Assembly: GCA_026014745.1 (NCBI GenBank)
Contig: JAOZHS010000002.1
Location: 682,001-746,000 of the forward strand
Length of the DNA: 64,000 nt
From: Candidatus Bathyarchaeota archaeon
GTDB lineage: Archaea > Thermoproteota > Bathyarchaeia > Bathyarchaeales > Bathycorpusculaceae
Direction: 5' to 3'
Every line of letters begins with the position of its first letter. Positions within the stretch are counted from its first letter, which is position 1. Position numbers and translations under genes: made by a program. This document shows, in pieces, positions 26,410-34,789 of the stretch. Below the pieces are notes generated by a model. That model saw nothing but the letters and a program-made list of their open reading frames with translations. It was not told where the DNA came from and searched no databases.

Positions 26410-27621
26410 TTGGCTAAGTATATTCTGGGCACACCTTCCTTGACTACTGTCAAAGAAGTTGCCTATGTGAGCACCTACCCGCCGAGGAAATGTGGGATTG
26501 CTACCTTTACAGCAGATCTCGTTAACTCGATAAGCAGGCTCCATAAACTTCAAGACCAAAAAGTCATATCAATCGATGGACGCAGAATATTTAAACCCAT
26601 TAATGATGGTGTCCAACATAAAATCGGAAGAGACACTCAAGAAGATTACGCCTTAATGGCGGAGTTCCTCAACCAAACCGACATTAACGTTGTTAACGTC
26701 CAGCATGAATTCGGGATTTTCGGGGGCGAATCAGGCGCTTACATTTGTGATTTTATGGATAGACTCAACAAACCAGTCGCCACCACGCTCCACACGGTTT
26801 TGCCTGATTTTGAGGAAAAAACCCGAGAGGTATTTGACAGAATCGTGAAGCGAAGCGCCGCCTTAATCGTTTTAAACGCTACCGAACGGTCTCTACTCAA
26901 AAAGTATGGCGTTCCAGACCGCAAAGTCAAGATTATTCCACACGGGTGCCCTGACCTGCCATTGACCTCTTCAGCTAAGGTTAAGCCATATTTAGGCTTG
27001 AAAAACAAAGTTGTGCTTTCGACGTTTGGGCTGCTGAGTCGAGGCAAAGGCATCGAATATGTCATAAAAGCATTGCCAGAACTCGTCAAAAAAGACCCGC
27101 GCATCGTGTATTACGTGTTGGGGGTTACGCATCCTCAGGTGAAAAGCTACGAGGGAGAAGCCTACCGCAATATGCTTCTGCGTATGGCAAAAGACCTTGG
27201 GCTTCGCGGACACGTAAAATTCCTTAACCGATTTCTCTCTAAACCTGAACTCTACAATTATCTGCAGGCAACCGACGTATACATAACACCCTACCTGTCA
27301 CCTAACCAAGTGAGCAGTGGCACCTTATCCTACGCTTTAGCCGCGGGAAAAGCCGTGGTGTCCACACCATACTTCCATGCAAAAGAGGCACTGGGGGAAG
27401 GAAGAGGTGTCTTCTGTAAATTTAGAGACCCTGAATCTATCGCCGACTGCATCTCAAAGATTATTGATGATGAGCAATTCCGAACCTCACTAGAACATAG
27501 GGCATATCGTTATAGCCGCAAGTTTAGGTGGCCATTGGTGGCAGAGAAATACCTCAGGCTTTTTGATAGCCTTTCTAGTCAGGCAGTAAGGGAGGAGTGG
27601 CCATTAGGCTTCCACCTCTAA
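26410..27621 (+). CDS. GT4-family glycosyltransferase of the mannoside cluster
   Basis: About 403 residues, GT-B fold. The N-terminal domain opens with STYPPRKCGIATFTADL, typical of a GT4 subgroup often found with GH130 genes, and the donor domain has KVKIIPHG, LSTFGLLSRGKGIEYVIKA and ATDVYITPYL. Where most GT4 enzymes have E-x7-E, this one has YLSPNQVSSGTLSYALAAG, without clear Glu residues, so catalysis may be altered. The start is TTG at 26410. The last 25 bp overlap the next gene. The donor is likely a nucleotide sugar (GDP-mannose is a guess). Confidence 0.85.
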   Translation: MAKYILGTPSLTTVKEVAYVSTYPPRKCGIATFTADLVNSISRLHKLQDQKVISIDGRRIFKPINDGVQHKIGRDTQEDYALMAEFLNQTDINVVNVQHEFGIFGGESGAYICDFMDRLNKPVATTLHTVLPDFEEKTREVFDRIVKRSAALIVLNATERSLLKKYGVPDRKVKIIPHGCPDLPLTSSAKVKPYLGLKNKVVLSTFGLLSRGKGIEYVIKALPELVKKDPRIVYYVLGVTHPQVKSYEGEAYRNMLLRMAKDLGLRGHVKFLNRFLSKPELYNYLQATDVYITPYLSPNQVSSGTLSYALAAGKAVVSTPYFHAKEALGEGRGVFCKFRDPESIADCISKIIDDEQFRTSLEHRAYRYSRKFRWPLVAEKYLRLFDSLSSQAVREEWPLGFHL

Positions 27622-28670
27622 AAATTGATTATCTCAAATCCTTCACCGACGACACTGGGCTTTTTCAACATGCCAAATACTGCATCCCCAAACGCACCGA
27701 GGGCTACACCACCGACGACAATGCACGAGCTCTAATCGCAGCTGTCAAATATCACCGTCTAAAAAACGACCCCGAAATGACCCGACTATCAAGCATCTAT
27801 CTAGCGTTTCTTAATCATATGCAGAGACCCGACGGCAACTTTCACAATTACCTCGGCTACGAACGCAGCTACCTAGACGTGGATGGTTCACCTGAATGTA
27901 TTGGACGCGCAGTTTGGGCTTGTGGAACCGCCATTAACTCTAATTTGCCGATGGACATGAGGTTGGTGGCGAAAGACATTTTTGACCGCTCTTTTCCATG
28001 GGTTTGGAAGTCAACGTCGCTGCGGTTTTATGCGTTTGCGCTGCTGGGGCTCTTCGAGTATTATTTGGCTGCACCTCACGATGACCTACGAGCGGAAGCG
28101 GAAAAAATAGGTGACAGCCTAATGAAGCAATACCGCAATGAAGCCTCAAATGATTGGCACTGGTTTGAACCCTTCCTCACCTACGATAACAGTCGCCTCA
28201 CCCACGCACTTTACGTGGCTGCCCTGTTAACGCAGAAAGAGAAGTTCCTCGGAGTCGCTGTAGAGTCTATGAATTTTCTGTTGCGGACACAGATGATTGA
28301 GGGGGTCTATATGCCTGTGGGTAATGATGGCTGGTATAAACGGGGCGAAAAACGGGCGTTATATGATCAGCAGCCTCTGGAAGCCGCGGCCATGGTGGAA
28401 GCCGCAGTAGACGCCCACTATACTACGGGAGAGGGACGCTACATTGAGGTTGCAGAGAAAGCGTTTGGGTGGTATTTGGGGAGGAACAGTCGAGGCGTTA
28501 TGCTTTACAATCCGCAGACAGGCGGATGCTACGATGGCTTAAGTGTTGATGCTGTGAACAAAAATCAGGGCGGCGAATCATCCATTTCGTATCTTTTGGC
28601 CAGGCTTAAGCTTGAGGAGTTGCGGCGGGGGGTTTGGAAACAAAAGATGCCCCCGCTAAGAGGAGGATAA
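27597..28670 (+). CDS. Alpha/alpha-barrel glycosidase-like protein
   Basis: About 357 residues, mostly paired helices as in six-hairpin glycosidases and epimerases. Notable stretches are RTEGYTTDDNARALIAAVKY near residue 33, DGNFHNYLGYE near 77, DWHWFEPFLTYDNSRLTHAL near 182 and QQPLEAAAMVEA near 260. Conserved Asp and Glu residues in these could be catalytic, but the enzyme activity is not known to me. The GTG start at 27597 overlaps the GT4 gene, so the two are translationally linked. Partner genes of this type usually accompany GT4/GH130 sets; trimming or branching of a mannan is a guess. Confidence 0.75.
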   Translation: MAIRLPPLKIDYLKSFTDDTGLFQHAKYCIPKRTEGYTTDDNARALIAAVKYHRLKNDPEMTRLSSIYLAFLNHMQRPDGNFHNYLGYERSYLDVDGSPECIGRAVWACGTAINSNLPMDMRLVAKDIFDRSFPWVWKSTSLRFYAFALLGLFEYYLAAPHDDLRAEAEKIGDSLMKQYRNEASNDWHWFEPFLTYDNSRLTHALYVAALLTQKEKFLGVAVESMNFLLRTQMIEGVYMPVGNDGWYKRGEKRALYDQQPLEAAAMVEAAVDAHYTTGEGRYIEVAEKAFGWYLGRNSRGVMLYNPQTGGCYDGLSVDAVNKNQGGESSISYLLARLKLEELRRGVWKQKMPPLRGG

Positions 28671-28692
28671 CAGTTTTTTGTGGGATTGAATT

Positions 28693-29106
28693 ATGTGTGA
28701 ACCTTTGCTTAAAATTCGGGACATAATGTGCAAAGATATAGTTACCGCCAAAGAAGACCTAACCATCCAAGAAGCCATACAACTTCTATACGAACGCCAC
28801 GTGGGCTCAATCATAGTTGTGGATGATGAGCATAAATGCATCGGAATCTTCACCGAACGCGACGCCATCCGCATAGCCGCAAACAAGGTCTCCACTAAAG
28901 AAAGACTTAGCACAGTAATGAGTAGGCGCGTCGTGACAATCTCCGTTGAGAGCTCCTTCGAGGAAGCCAAACACATCGTACTCGCTCACGACATCCGCCA
29001 CCTACCCGTCATAGACCAAGCTGGAAAACTGGTAGGACTATTTTCAGTGAGGGCATTTTTTGATGAGATTTTAAGTTTGAAGACGCTGCCGTCAACCGAA
29101 ACGTAG
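28693..29106 (+). CDS. CBS-domain pair protein
   Basis: About 137 residues: two CBS motifs forming one Bateman module (IRDIMCKDIVTAKEDL..., HVGSIIVVDDEHKCIGIFTERDA, then MSRRVVTISVESS... and IRHLPVIDQAGKLVGLFSVRA). Such modules bind adenosine nucleotides and switch partner enzymes. It sits 22 bp after the alpha/alpha-barrel gene and 9 bp before GH130 copy B, so it is an internal member of the cluster. It may tie mannoside turnover to energy charge; that is inference. Confidence 0.85.
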   Translation: MCEPLLKIRDIMCKDIVTAKEDLTIQEAIQLLYERHVGSIIVVDDEHKCIGIFTERDAIRIAANKVSTKERLSTVMSRRVVTISVESSFEEAKHIVLAHDIRHLPVIDQAGKLVGLFSVRAFFDEILSLKTLPSTET

Positions 29107-29115
29107 GAACCGCCT

Positions 29116-30015
29116 ATGCAACGCTACTCTGGAAACCCTATTCTTACACCGTTAGTTGAGCATCCTTGGGAATCCAGAGAAGTCTTCAATCCAGCCGTCG
29201 TGTACCTAAACGGCAAAGTCCATATACTTTACCGCGCGATGGGCAACGATGGGATTTCAAGAATCGGCTACGCAACGAGCAGAGATGGCTACAAAATCGA
29301 TGAACGCCTCTCGGAGCCAGTTTATTTTCCTAGGGCGCAAAGCGAAAGAGATGGATGTGAAGACCCCCGCTTAAGCGAAGTTGAGGGGAACCTCATCATG
29401 GCATATACGGCGCTGCGCAATTACAGTCACTTACAGGTTTACCAGATAGCCTTAACCACCATATCAACCAACGATTTTTTAGCTAGAAAATGGAACTGGA
29501 CCCACAGCCGTTTACCGTTCCCCAACATCCGTAACAAGGACGCCGTCATCTTCCCAGAAAAAGTAAAAGGACGCTACGTGATGCTTCACCGCATTGAACC
29601 AGACATCTGCATCGGATACTCCTATGATATGAAACATTGGTGCGACATCAAATCAATCATGATGCCCAAACCAAAGGGGTGGGATAACTGGAAAATCGGC
29701 GTCGCCGGTCCACCCATCAAAATCAACGAGGGCTGGCTTCTCATATATCACGGCATCGACGTTGACCGCCACTACTCCTTGGGCGTTGCGCTGCTTGATA
29801 AGGACAAACCGGACCGAGTAATCTACCGCTCCAAAGAACACCTCATAGCACCCAAAGAAGACTACGAACGCTTCGGCAAAGTCCCCAACGTTGTATTCAG
29901 CTGCGGCAACGTCATCATAGGCAACGAATTCTTCCTCTACTATGGCGGAGCAGACAGCGTCGTATGCGTCGCCACCATGCCGCTAGATGATTTGCTCGCC
30001 CAAATCCACCGATAA
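29116..30015 (+). CDS. GH130-family mannoside phosphorylase, copy B
   Basis: About 299 residues, a paralogue of 25368-26261. EDPR with Asp83 lies at the same position (82-85). KDAVIFP (141-147), HRIEP (158-162), YHG (211-213) and YYGGAD (275-280) are all kept, so both copies look active. Family chemistry is phosphorolysis of beta-mannosides or, in reverse, transfer from mannose 1-phosphate. The linkage cannot be read from the sequence. The gene ends the rightward cluster GT4-barrel-CBS-GH130 and converges with the Sua5 gene 3 bp on. Confidence 0.88.
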   Translation: MQRYSGNPILTPLVEHPWESREVFNPAVVYLNGKVHILYRAMGNDGISRIGYATSRDGYKIDERLSEPVYFPRAQSERDGCEDPRLSEVEGNLIMAYTALRNYSHLQVYQIALTTISTNDFLARKWNWTHSRLPFPNIRNKDAVIFPEKVKGRYVMLHRIEPDICIGYSYDMKHWCDIKSIMMPKPKGWDNWKIGVAGPPIKINEGWLLIYHGIDVDRHYSLGVALLDKDKPDRVIYRSKEHLIAPKEDYERFGKVPNVVFSCGNVIIGNEFFLYYGGADSVVCVATMPLDDLLAQIHR

Positions 30016-30018
30016 AAA

Positions 30019-31077
30019 TTAGGCTTTGATGATGTGGTAACCAGAAGCCTTGCGGAGCCGATTCATCACCGCCAACCCTAACCCCTCGGAGGGAACGCTT
30101 TCAGCAAAAATCACCTCAACGCCCTGCGCGTCTACTTCGCGGAGCAAACGGAAAAGGTTGTGAGAAACCGCCAGCAAATCACTTCGGCTGCCCAACGAGG
30201 CGACCACGTCAGCGCTGTAGCGGGACTGGGTTTGGTCAGTGGCTAAAACAGCAACTTTAATTCCCCTCTGATGGTAGGAGACGGTGAGTTCTTGGATTTT
30301 TGTGCAAACCGCCTCAACATCTCCCTCCACTATGATTACTGCTGCTTTGGGGGCGTAATGTTTGTGTTTCATGCCCGGTGAGCGTATCTGTTGGAGGGGC
30401 AACTCGGCTTCGGCTTCCACAAAAGGATGCAACTTCAGGTTGCCCAGTACTGCTTTGAGGGCTTCGTAGGGGGTGCCGCCGGGACGCAGCAACATCGGGG
30501 GGTCAGAGGTTAAGTCAACCACTGTGGATTCCACGCCGATGGCTGTGGCTCCGCCGTCGATTATGGCGTCGATTCTGCCGTTTAGGTCCTCGTAAACGTG
30601 GGCGGCGGTGGTGGGGCTGGGTTTGCCTGCGAGGTTGGCGCTGGGAGCAGCGATGGGGCGGCGGCTTTGACGGATAAGCGCTTGGGCAACGGGGTGGCTG
30701 GGCAATCGGATAGCGATGGTGTCTAATCCTGCCACAGAAACCGTTGGAACCAGTTTGGAGTGCTTAAAGAGAAGTGTGAGGGGTCCGGGCCAGAATTTTT
30801 CCATTAGCAGCCGCGCTTTAGTGGAAACTTCAGTTACTAAGGGCGCGACGTCTGAGGGGTCAGCGACATGCACGATGGGGGGGTTATCTAACGGACGTTG
30901 CTTGGCTTCAAACAACGCCAAAACCGCCTCGCCATTAAGCGCGTCAGCTCCTAAGCCGTAGACTGTCTCAGTGGGGAACGCGACCAACCCGCCGCCTCTG
31001 AGGATGTCTGCTGCCTGCTGGATGATTTGGGGGTCAGGACTTTTTGGGTCTACTTTTAGGAGGAGAGTTTGCTTCAT
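30019..31077 (-). CDS. sua5: Threonylcarbamoyl-AMP synthase (Sua5 type)
   Basis: About 352 residues: an N-terminal YrdC domain (TETVYGLGADAL, WPGPLTLLF, IAIRLPSHPVAQ, IAAPSANLAG) and a C-terminal Sua5 domain joined by the SPGMKHKHYAPK motif. It makes threonylcarbamoyl-adenylate from threonine, bicarbonate and ATP, the first step of the t6A37 tRNA modification. KEOPS genes are not in the window. Its ATG overlaps the GNAT stop (ATGA), so the two are coupled. Confidence 0.94.
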   Translation of the reverse strand: MKQTLLLKVDPKSPDPQIIQQAADILRGGGLVAFPTETVYGLGADALNGEAVLALFEAKQRPLDNPPIVHVADPSDVAPLVTEVSTKARLLMEKFWPGPLTLLFKHSKLVPTVSVAGLDTIAIRLPSHPVAQALIRQSRRPIAAPSANLAGKPSPTTAAHVYEDLNGRIDAIIDGGATAIGVESTVVDLTSDPPMLLRPGGTPYEALKAVLGNLKLHPFVEAEAELPLQQIRSPGMKHKHYAPKAAVIIVEGDVEAVCTKIQELTVSYHQRGIKVAVLATDQTQSRYSADVVASLGSRSDLLAVSHNLFRLLREVDAQGVEVIFAESVPSEGLGLAVMNRLRKASGYHIIKA

Positions 31078-31577
31078 GGATTGCGCCTTAAATATTCAAG
31101 CACGACGGAAGTTTCAACTTGCCGCGGAGAAATATTCCAGTATGTGTTGAGGAGTTTATTTGTTTGCTGCCTTGAGTGCAGAACGAAACCGTTTTTCTGG
31201 TAGAAGTGGATTGCCCAGGGAGCATCTTCCCATGTGCCGACCAGTATGCGTGGAGTTTGGGCTAAGCTTAACAGATGCAATATGAGTTTTTCGCCGATAC
31301 CCCTACGCTGATAGCTACTTAGGGTGTAGGCGTGGCGAATCAGCGTGACGTCGCCGACGGGTTGAATCCCCATAACCGCCACCACCGCCTCGCCTTCGGT
31401 GTAGCCGTAAAATTGGACGCCAGAATCAATTTCTTCTTTTAGCTCCTCAGCGGGCATGTAGGGGTCTTTCCAGCAATCAGGAGGGATTTTTCCCTTGTAA
31501 GCTACGGCAGCCTCGTTAACGATTGTTAAAATGGTTTGGAAGTCTGCTTCCGAGAGTTTGTGAATCATAAATTTCAC
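31074..31577 (-). CDS. GNAT-family N-acetyltransferase
   Basis: About 167 residues. The acetyl-CoA loop SYQRRGIGEKLI (near residue 98) is the R/Q-x-x-G-x-G/A motif of GNAT enzymes, preceded by HAYTLSSYQ and followed by FYQKNGFVLHS. VGTWEDAPWAIHFY is typical of this subgroup. The acetyl acceptor is unknown. It overlaps the Sua5 gene by 4 bp; a link to tRNA or ribosomal-protein modification is possible but not shown. Confidence 0.85.
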   Translation of the reverse strand: MKFMIHKLSEADFQTILTIVNEAAVAYKGKIPPDCWKDPYMPAEELKEEIDSGVQFYGYTEGEAVVAVMGIQPVGDVTLIRHAYTLSSYQRRGIGEKLILHLLSLAQTPRILVGTWEDAPWAIHFYQKNGFVLHSRQQTNKLLNTYWNISPRQVETSVVLEYLRRNP

Positions 31578-31586
31578 GGGCGAGGG

Positions 31587-31961
31587 TTAGATGGCGCTGG
31601 GTTCTTTTTGTCCCTCGGTTTTGGTTAGTTTCTCGATGAGATGCATGAAGAATGATTGTGCCTGTAATTCGCCGACTTTGTCAAGGTAGACTGAGACGAC
31701 GGCGATTTTTCCTTTTTTTGCTGCCACGAACTCGGCGAACATGCGGGCGGTTATGATGTTTTTGTCGCCTAAAAGCACCGACGACGCGACGGCGCCCGTT
31801 AAATCTTTAGGTTTTGGGACCGCGATGGCCATGGTGCCCATTTTGTCCTCGTTTTCGCTAAGCATTACCATGATGGAGTTTTTGGCTTCCACATAGACTG
31901 CTAAGAAGCGTGTGTCTTGAACTGTAAGTTCGTCTTTAATCACGTTGGCGCGGTCACTCAT
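31587..31961 (-). CDS. PAC4-like archaeal protein (possible proteasome assembly chaperone)
   Basis: About 124 residues, soluble alpha/beta. MGTMAIAVP, SVLLGDKNIITARMFAEFVA and the following IAVVSVYLD then a C-terminal helix resemble eukaryotic proteasome assembly chaperone PAC4 in order and spacing; this is remembered pattern, not a computed match. A strong GGAGAC ribosome site precedes the ATG at 31961. It lies 9 bp upstream of the GNAT gene, so a three-gene transcript with Sua5 is likely. Confidence 0.55.
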   Translation of the reverse strand: MSDRANVIKDELTVQDTRFLAVYVEAKNSIMVMLSENEDKMGTMAIAVPKPKDLTGAVASSVLLGDKNIITARMFAEFVAAKKGKIAVVSVYLDKVGELQAQSFFMHLIEKLTKTEGQKEPSAI

Positions 31962-32036
31962 TTTTTGTCTCCTTGAGGGGGTAAGGTTTTGTTACTTAAA
32001 AATACTTACCAAAGCAAGCAATAAAAAAACAGTACC

Positions 32037-32113
32037 CAGACAAGCAGCTTTTACCAGTTACAAATCAAAAAACAATGGACAAAAAACGGCACTTTTTCGC
32101 TGCAGACAAGCAG
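32037..32113 (+). repeat. Short direct repeat upstream of the acyltransferase gene
   Basis: CAGACAAGCAG occurs at 32037-32047 and 32103-32113, each followed by a T-run (CTTTTA, TTTTATA), within the 208-bp spacer between the PAC4-like and acyltransferase genes. TTTTATAAG at the second copy may be a TATA box. It may be a duplicated promoter region. Confidence 0.35.
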
Positions 32114-32169
32114 TTTTATAAGTTCTCAGTTAGGCACTATTCTATAAGTCAAATTATAAGGCGTGTTAC

Positions 32170-33249
32170 TTGGAAAACGAGGGATTAGACTCAACAAAAA
32201 AGATAGCGCTACCAGTGGATCTAATCCGCACAGTAGCCATCGTGCTGGTTGTGTTGCTACACGCCGCCAACGAAGCTCTCCAAGTGGATGCCGTCGGCTC
32301 ACCGTATTGGTGGACAGGCGCCGTATACAAAACACTCTCGCTCTCCTGCGTACCCCTCTTTATCATGTTAAGCGGCGCGTTGCTGCTTCAGCCCAGCAAA
32401 TTTGAAGAACCCATCCGTGTGTTTCTGCGCAAACGCTTGAGTCGCATTGGGTTAGCCTTCTTCTTCTGGACCGCGATTTACATCATCTGGGGGTTCTTCA
32501 TCTATCAGTTCCCCTTAACCGCACAGAACATAAGCGACAGTATCCTCAAAAGCCTCTTCACAGGCGCCTACTACCAGTTCTGGTTCATCTACCTAATCGT
32601 TGGCTTATACCTCATAACGCCGATTCTTAGGGTACTTATCGCCAATGCAAGCGACCGCATCATCCGATACTTGCTGTTGCTGTGGTTTGTGGGTGTCGCA
32701 GTGTTGCCCCTTGTCAATTTAGCGGCTGGATTCGCCTTGGACACAACCGTGTTTATTATCGGCGGATGGGTCGGCTACTACATTTTGGGCACTTATCTCC
32801 AAAAAGTCAAGCTCCAACCAAAACTCCTCTACGGACTACTGGCATTGTCGTTTGCGTGGACGCTAATTGGCGTAGGGTTAATGGTTTATCCCTTTGCAGG
32901 CTTAAACCTAACTTACCTGTTCTTTGATTACCTAACCGCCAACGTCATCGTAGGTTCAGTAGCAGTTTTCCTGCTGCTATCAAAAGTTCGCTCTGACTGG
33001 CCCACCAGCACCCACCCCAATCTCCAACGGCTCATATCAGCCATAAGCAAAAACACGCTACCCATCTTTCTCTTCCACCTCATAATCATGGAGTCATTCC
33101 AGAGGGGATTCTTTGGCTTCACCCTAAGCATCAACACCCTAAACCCCATCGTAGAAATCCCTCTGCTCGCAACGCTAACCTTTTTCATAACATTGGGACT
33201 CGTTCTCATAATGCGGCGAATACCAGTGCTCAACAAGTTAATCGGCTAA
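32170..33249 (+). CDS. Acyltransferase 3 family membrane protein
   Basis: About 359 residues with ten predicted membrane helices. VDLIRTVAIVLVVLLHA near the start has the Arg and His of the acyltransferase-3 family, and FLRKRLSRIGLAFFFWTAIYI and PIFLFHLIIMES are also typical. Family members transfer O-acyl groups (often acetyl) to surface sugars across the membrane. The acceptor is unknown; the nearby SGNH hydrolase gene at 33256-33936 is a plausible partner since the two families often work together. The start is TTG at 32170 without a strong ribosome site. Confidence 0.85.
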   Translation: MENEGLDSTKKIALPVDLIRTVAIVLVVLLHAANEALQVDAVGSPYWWTGAVYKTLSLSCVPLFIMLSGALLLQPSKFEEPIRVFLRKRLSRIGLAFFFWTAIYIIWGFFIYQFPLTAQNISDSILKSLFTGAYYQFWFIYLIVGLYLITPILRVLIANASDRIIRYLLLLWFVGVAVLPLVNLAAGFALDTTVFIIGGWVGYYILGTYLQKVKLQPKLLYGLLALSFAWTLIGVGLMVYPFAGLNLTYLFFDYLTANVIVGSVAVFLLLSKVRSDWPTSTHPNLQRLISAISKNTLPIFLFHLIIMESFQRGFFGFTLSINTLNPIVEIPLLATLTFFITLGLVLIMRRIPVLNKLIG

Positions 33250-33255
33250 AAAAGC

Positions 33256-33936
33256 CTATTTGATGGCGTCGTAGACGATTTGAGCGATTTCTTGGGCACA
33301 CGCCGCGCAAGGATGCACACCATCGGGGAAGTATTCGCGGTTACTCAGAAAGGGCGTGTAGAGATCAATTACTTGTAACCCTTCATCTTGGGCAACCTGA
33401 TAGATACGGGGGATAACCTCATCCACCAAAAAAGTTGCATTAATATCTAGCGCATTGGTATAAGCGGGCGGGGGAATCACAAGATAAAGCGGGGCATCTG
33501 TCCAGTTCTGAACCCGATGAATGAGCCGCTCATAGTTGGCGGTGAAGTTGCTTATTTTTTGCAGGTTGTCTATGCGGGCGTCGTTGGTTCCAAGCTGAAT
33601 GACCACTGTGGTTGCCCCGAAGTCGCGTGCTTCACGGAAACGCAGCTCATAGTAGTAGGGACGGTCGCTCCAGAGGTTGACTGTGGCGCCGCTGACGCCG
33701 AAGTTGCCCACGACCGAGCCATTGCCAATTAGAGTTTGGAGGTACTCGGGGTAACCAGTAATTTCAGTAATGCTGTCACCTAGGCATGCTACGCGGCTTA
33801 GTTTGCCGTTGTTTTGGCGGCTGTTACTTGCGGCTTGCTGGGAATAGACTACGGATAGACTCAACACTATCACGACTAAGGCTATGCTTGCGAGGATGAT
33901 TCGCTTCCTTTGGGCAATAAACGTCATTTCGGGCAC
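33256..33936 (-). CDS. Membrane-anchored SGNH/GDSL hydrolase
   Basis: About 226 residues. An N-terminal hydrophobic anchor (ILASIALVVIVLSLSVVYS) precedes an SGNH domain: GDSIT (block I, Ser nucleophile) near residue 52, FGVSGATV (block II Gly), LGTNDAR (block III Asn) and DGVHP (block V with the Asp-His pair). It would hydrolyse or transfer ester-linked acyl groups outside the cell. It converges with the acyltransferase-3 gene with a 6-bp gap, suggesting shared surface acyl-sugar chemistry. Confidence 0.88.
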   Translation of the reverse strand: MPEMTFIAQRKRIILASIALVVIVLSLSVVYSQQAASNSRQNNGKLSRVACLGDSITEITGYPEYLQTLIGNGSVVGNFGVSGATVNLWSDRPYYYELRFREARDFGATTVVIQLGTNDARIDNLQKISNFTANYERLIHRVQNWTDAPLYLVIPPPAYTNALDINATFLVDEVIPRIYQVAQDEGLQVIDLYTPFLSNREYFPDGVHPCAACAQEIAQIVYDAIK

Positions 33937-34042
33937 AGCAATTACGGATAGTGAATGTTTTGACGATGTTAAAAGCTTTCTAAAAAGAGCTCACGGCGCT
34001 TAAGAGCCCACTTTTTGCTTGTGTAGCAAGTAGAATTTTGCG

Positions 34043-34648
34043 TCACATCACACCGTCTGGGTTGGAGTAATAAATTTGTTTAGTGTCCGCCCAAATACAT
34101 ACCGAGTAGCCAACCACCCAATATTGAGGGTTACCCCAAACAATGTCAGGAGTGCGTTCAAACCCAACCGATATACCCCAAGCAGGATAAGTTGGAGCTT
34201 TATTCTGAGCCTTAATTATCTCACCAGGCGTAGCATTCTGAGCAAATAAATTATTCAAGTCAGGCTCACCTCTAAAACCATTAATGTCCTTCACCGCCGG
34301 ATTAAAAGACACGTCAACATCAGTCAGGGTTCGATTGTTTTCTGCGGCATACTGTTCAATAATAGGCATCGCTATCGCCAAGGCGTCCTCTTTCGTCAAT
34401 AACTCGGATTTTGCTTGTGAATTAGTGTTTGTGGTGGCGTTTATGGTGCCTGTGTCGTTGAGGTTGTTGCTAGCAGAAGGAGTGGATGTGGGCTGGACGG
34501 TTGGAACGGAGGATGAGTCCAATTGGGAAGAGGGTTGGAGAGATATGAACGCCGCCATCAAGATGCAAATCACAAGTACCGTTGCGATGACGCCATAAAA
34601 TCGCATATTTAGCGGTGGTCTACCTTCGAGCAACGGTTTCACACTCAA
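34043..34648 (-). CDS. Membrane-anchored secreted protein of unknown function
   Basis: About 201 residues from a TTG at 34648; the ATG at 34606 gives MRFYGVIATVLVICILMAAF directly as signal anchor and may be the true start. A Ser/Thr/Asn/Pro-rich linker of about 45 residues follows, then a small soluble domain opening with LLTKEDALAIAMPIIEQY and ending YWVVGYSVCIWADTKQIYY, reminiscent of PepSY-like domains. It would face outward. Function unknown. Confidence 0.65.
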   Translation of the reverse strand: MSVKPLLEGRPPLNMRFYGVIATVLVICILMAAFISLQPSSQLDSSSVPTVQPTSTPSASNNLNDTGTINATTNTNSQAKSELLTKEDALAIAMPIIEQYAAENNRTLTDVDVSFNPAVKDINGFRGEPDLNNLFAQNATPGEIIKAQNKAPTYPAWGISVGFERTPDIVWGNPQYWVVGYSVCIWADTKQIYYSNPDGVM

Positions 34649-34789
34649 CTGACTGCTATATCACTAAAAGCTTATGAATTTTACCACTATGCACACGTAT
34701 CATCTAAAATTTGTCGAATTTCCAACACTTTTGAGGTACCGTTAAAATCGAAGCGCACATATCAAGAAAAAACACAACCGCACCCACAA

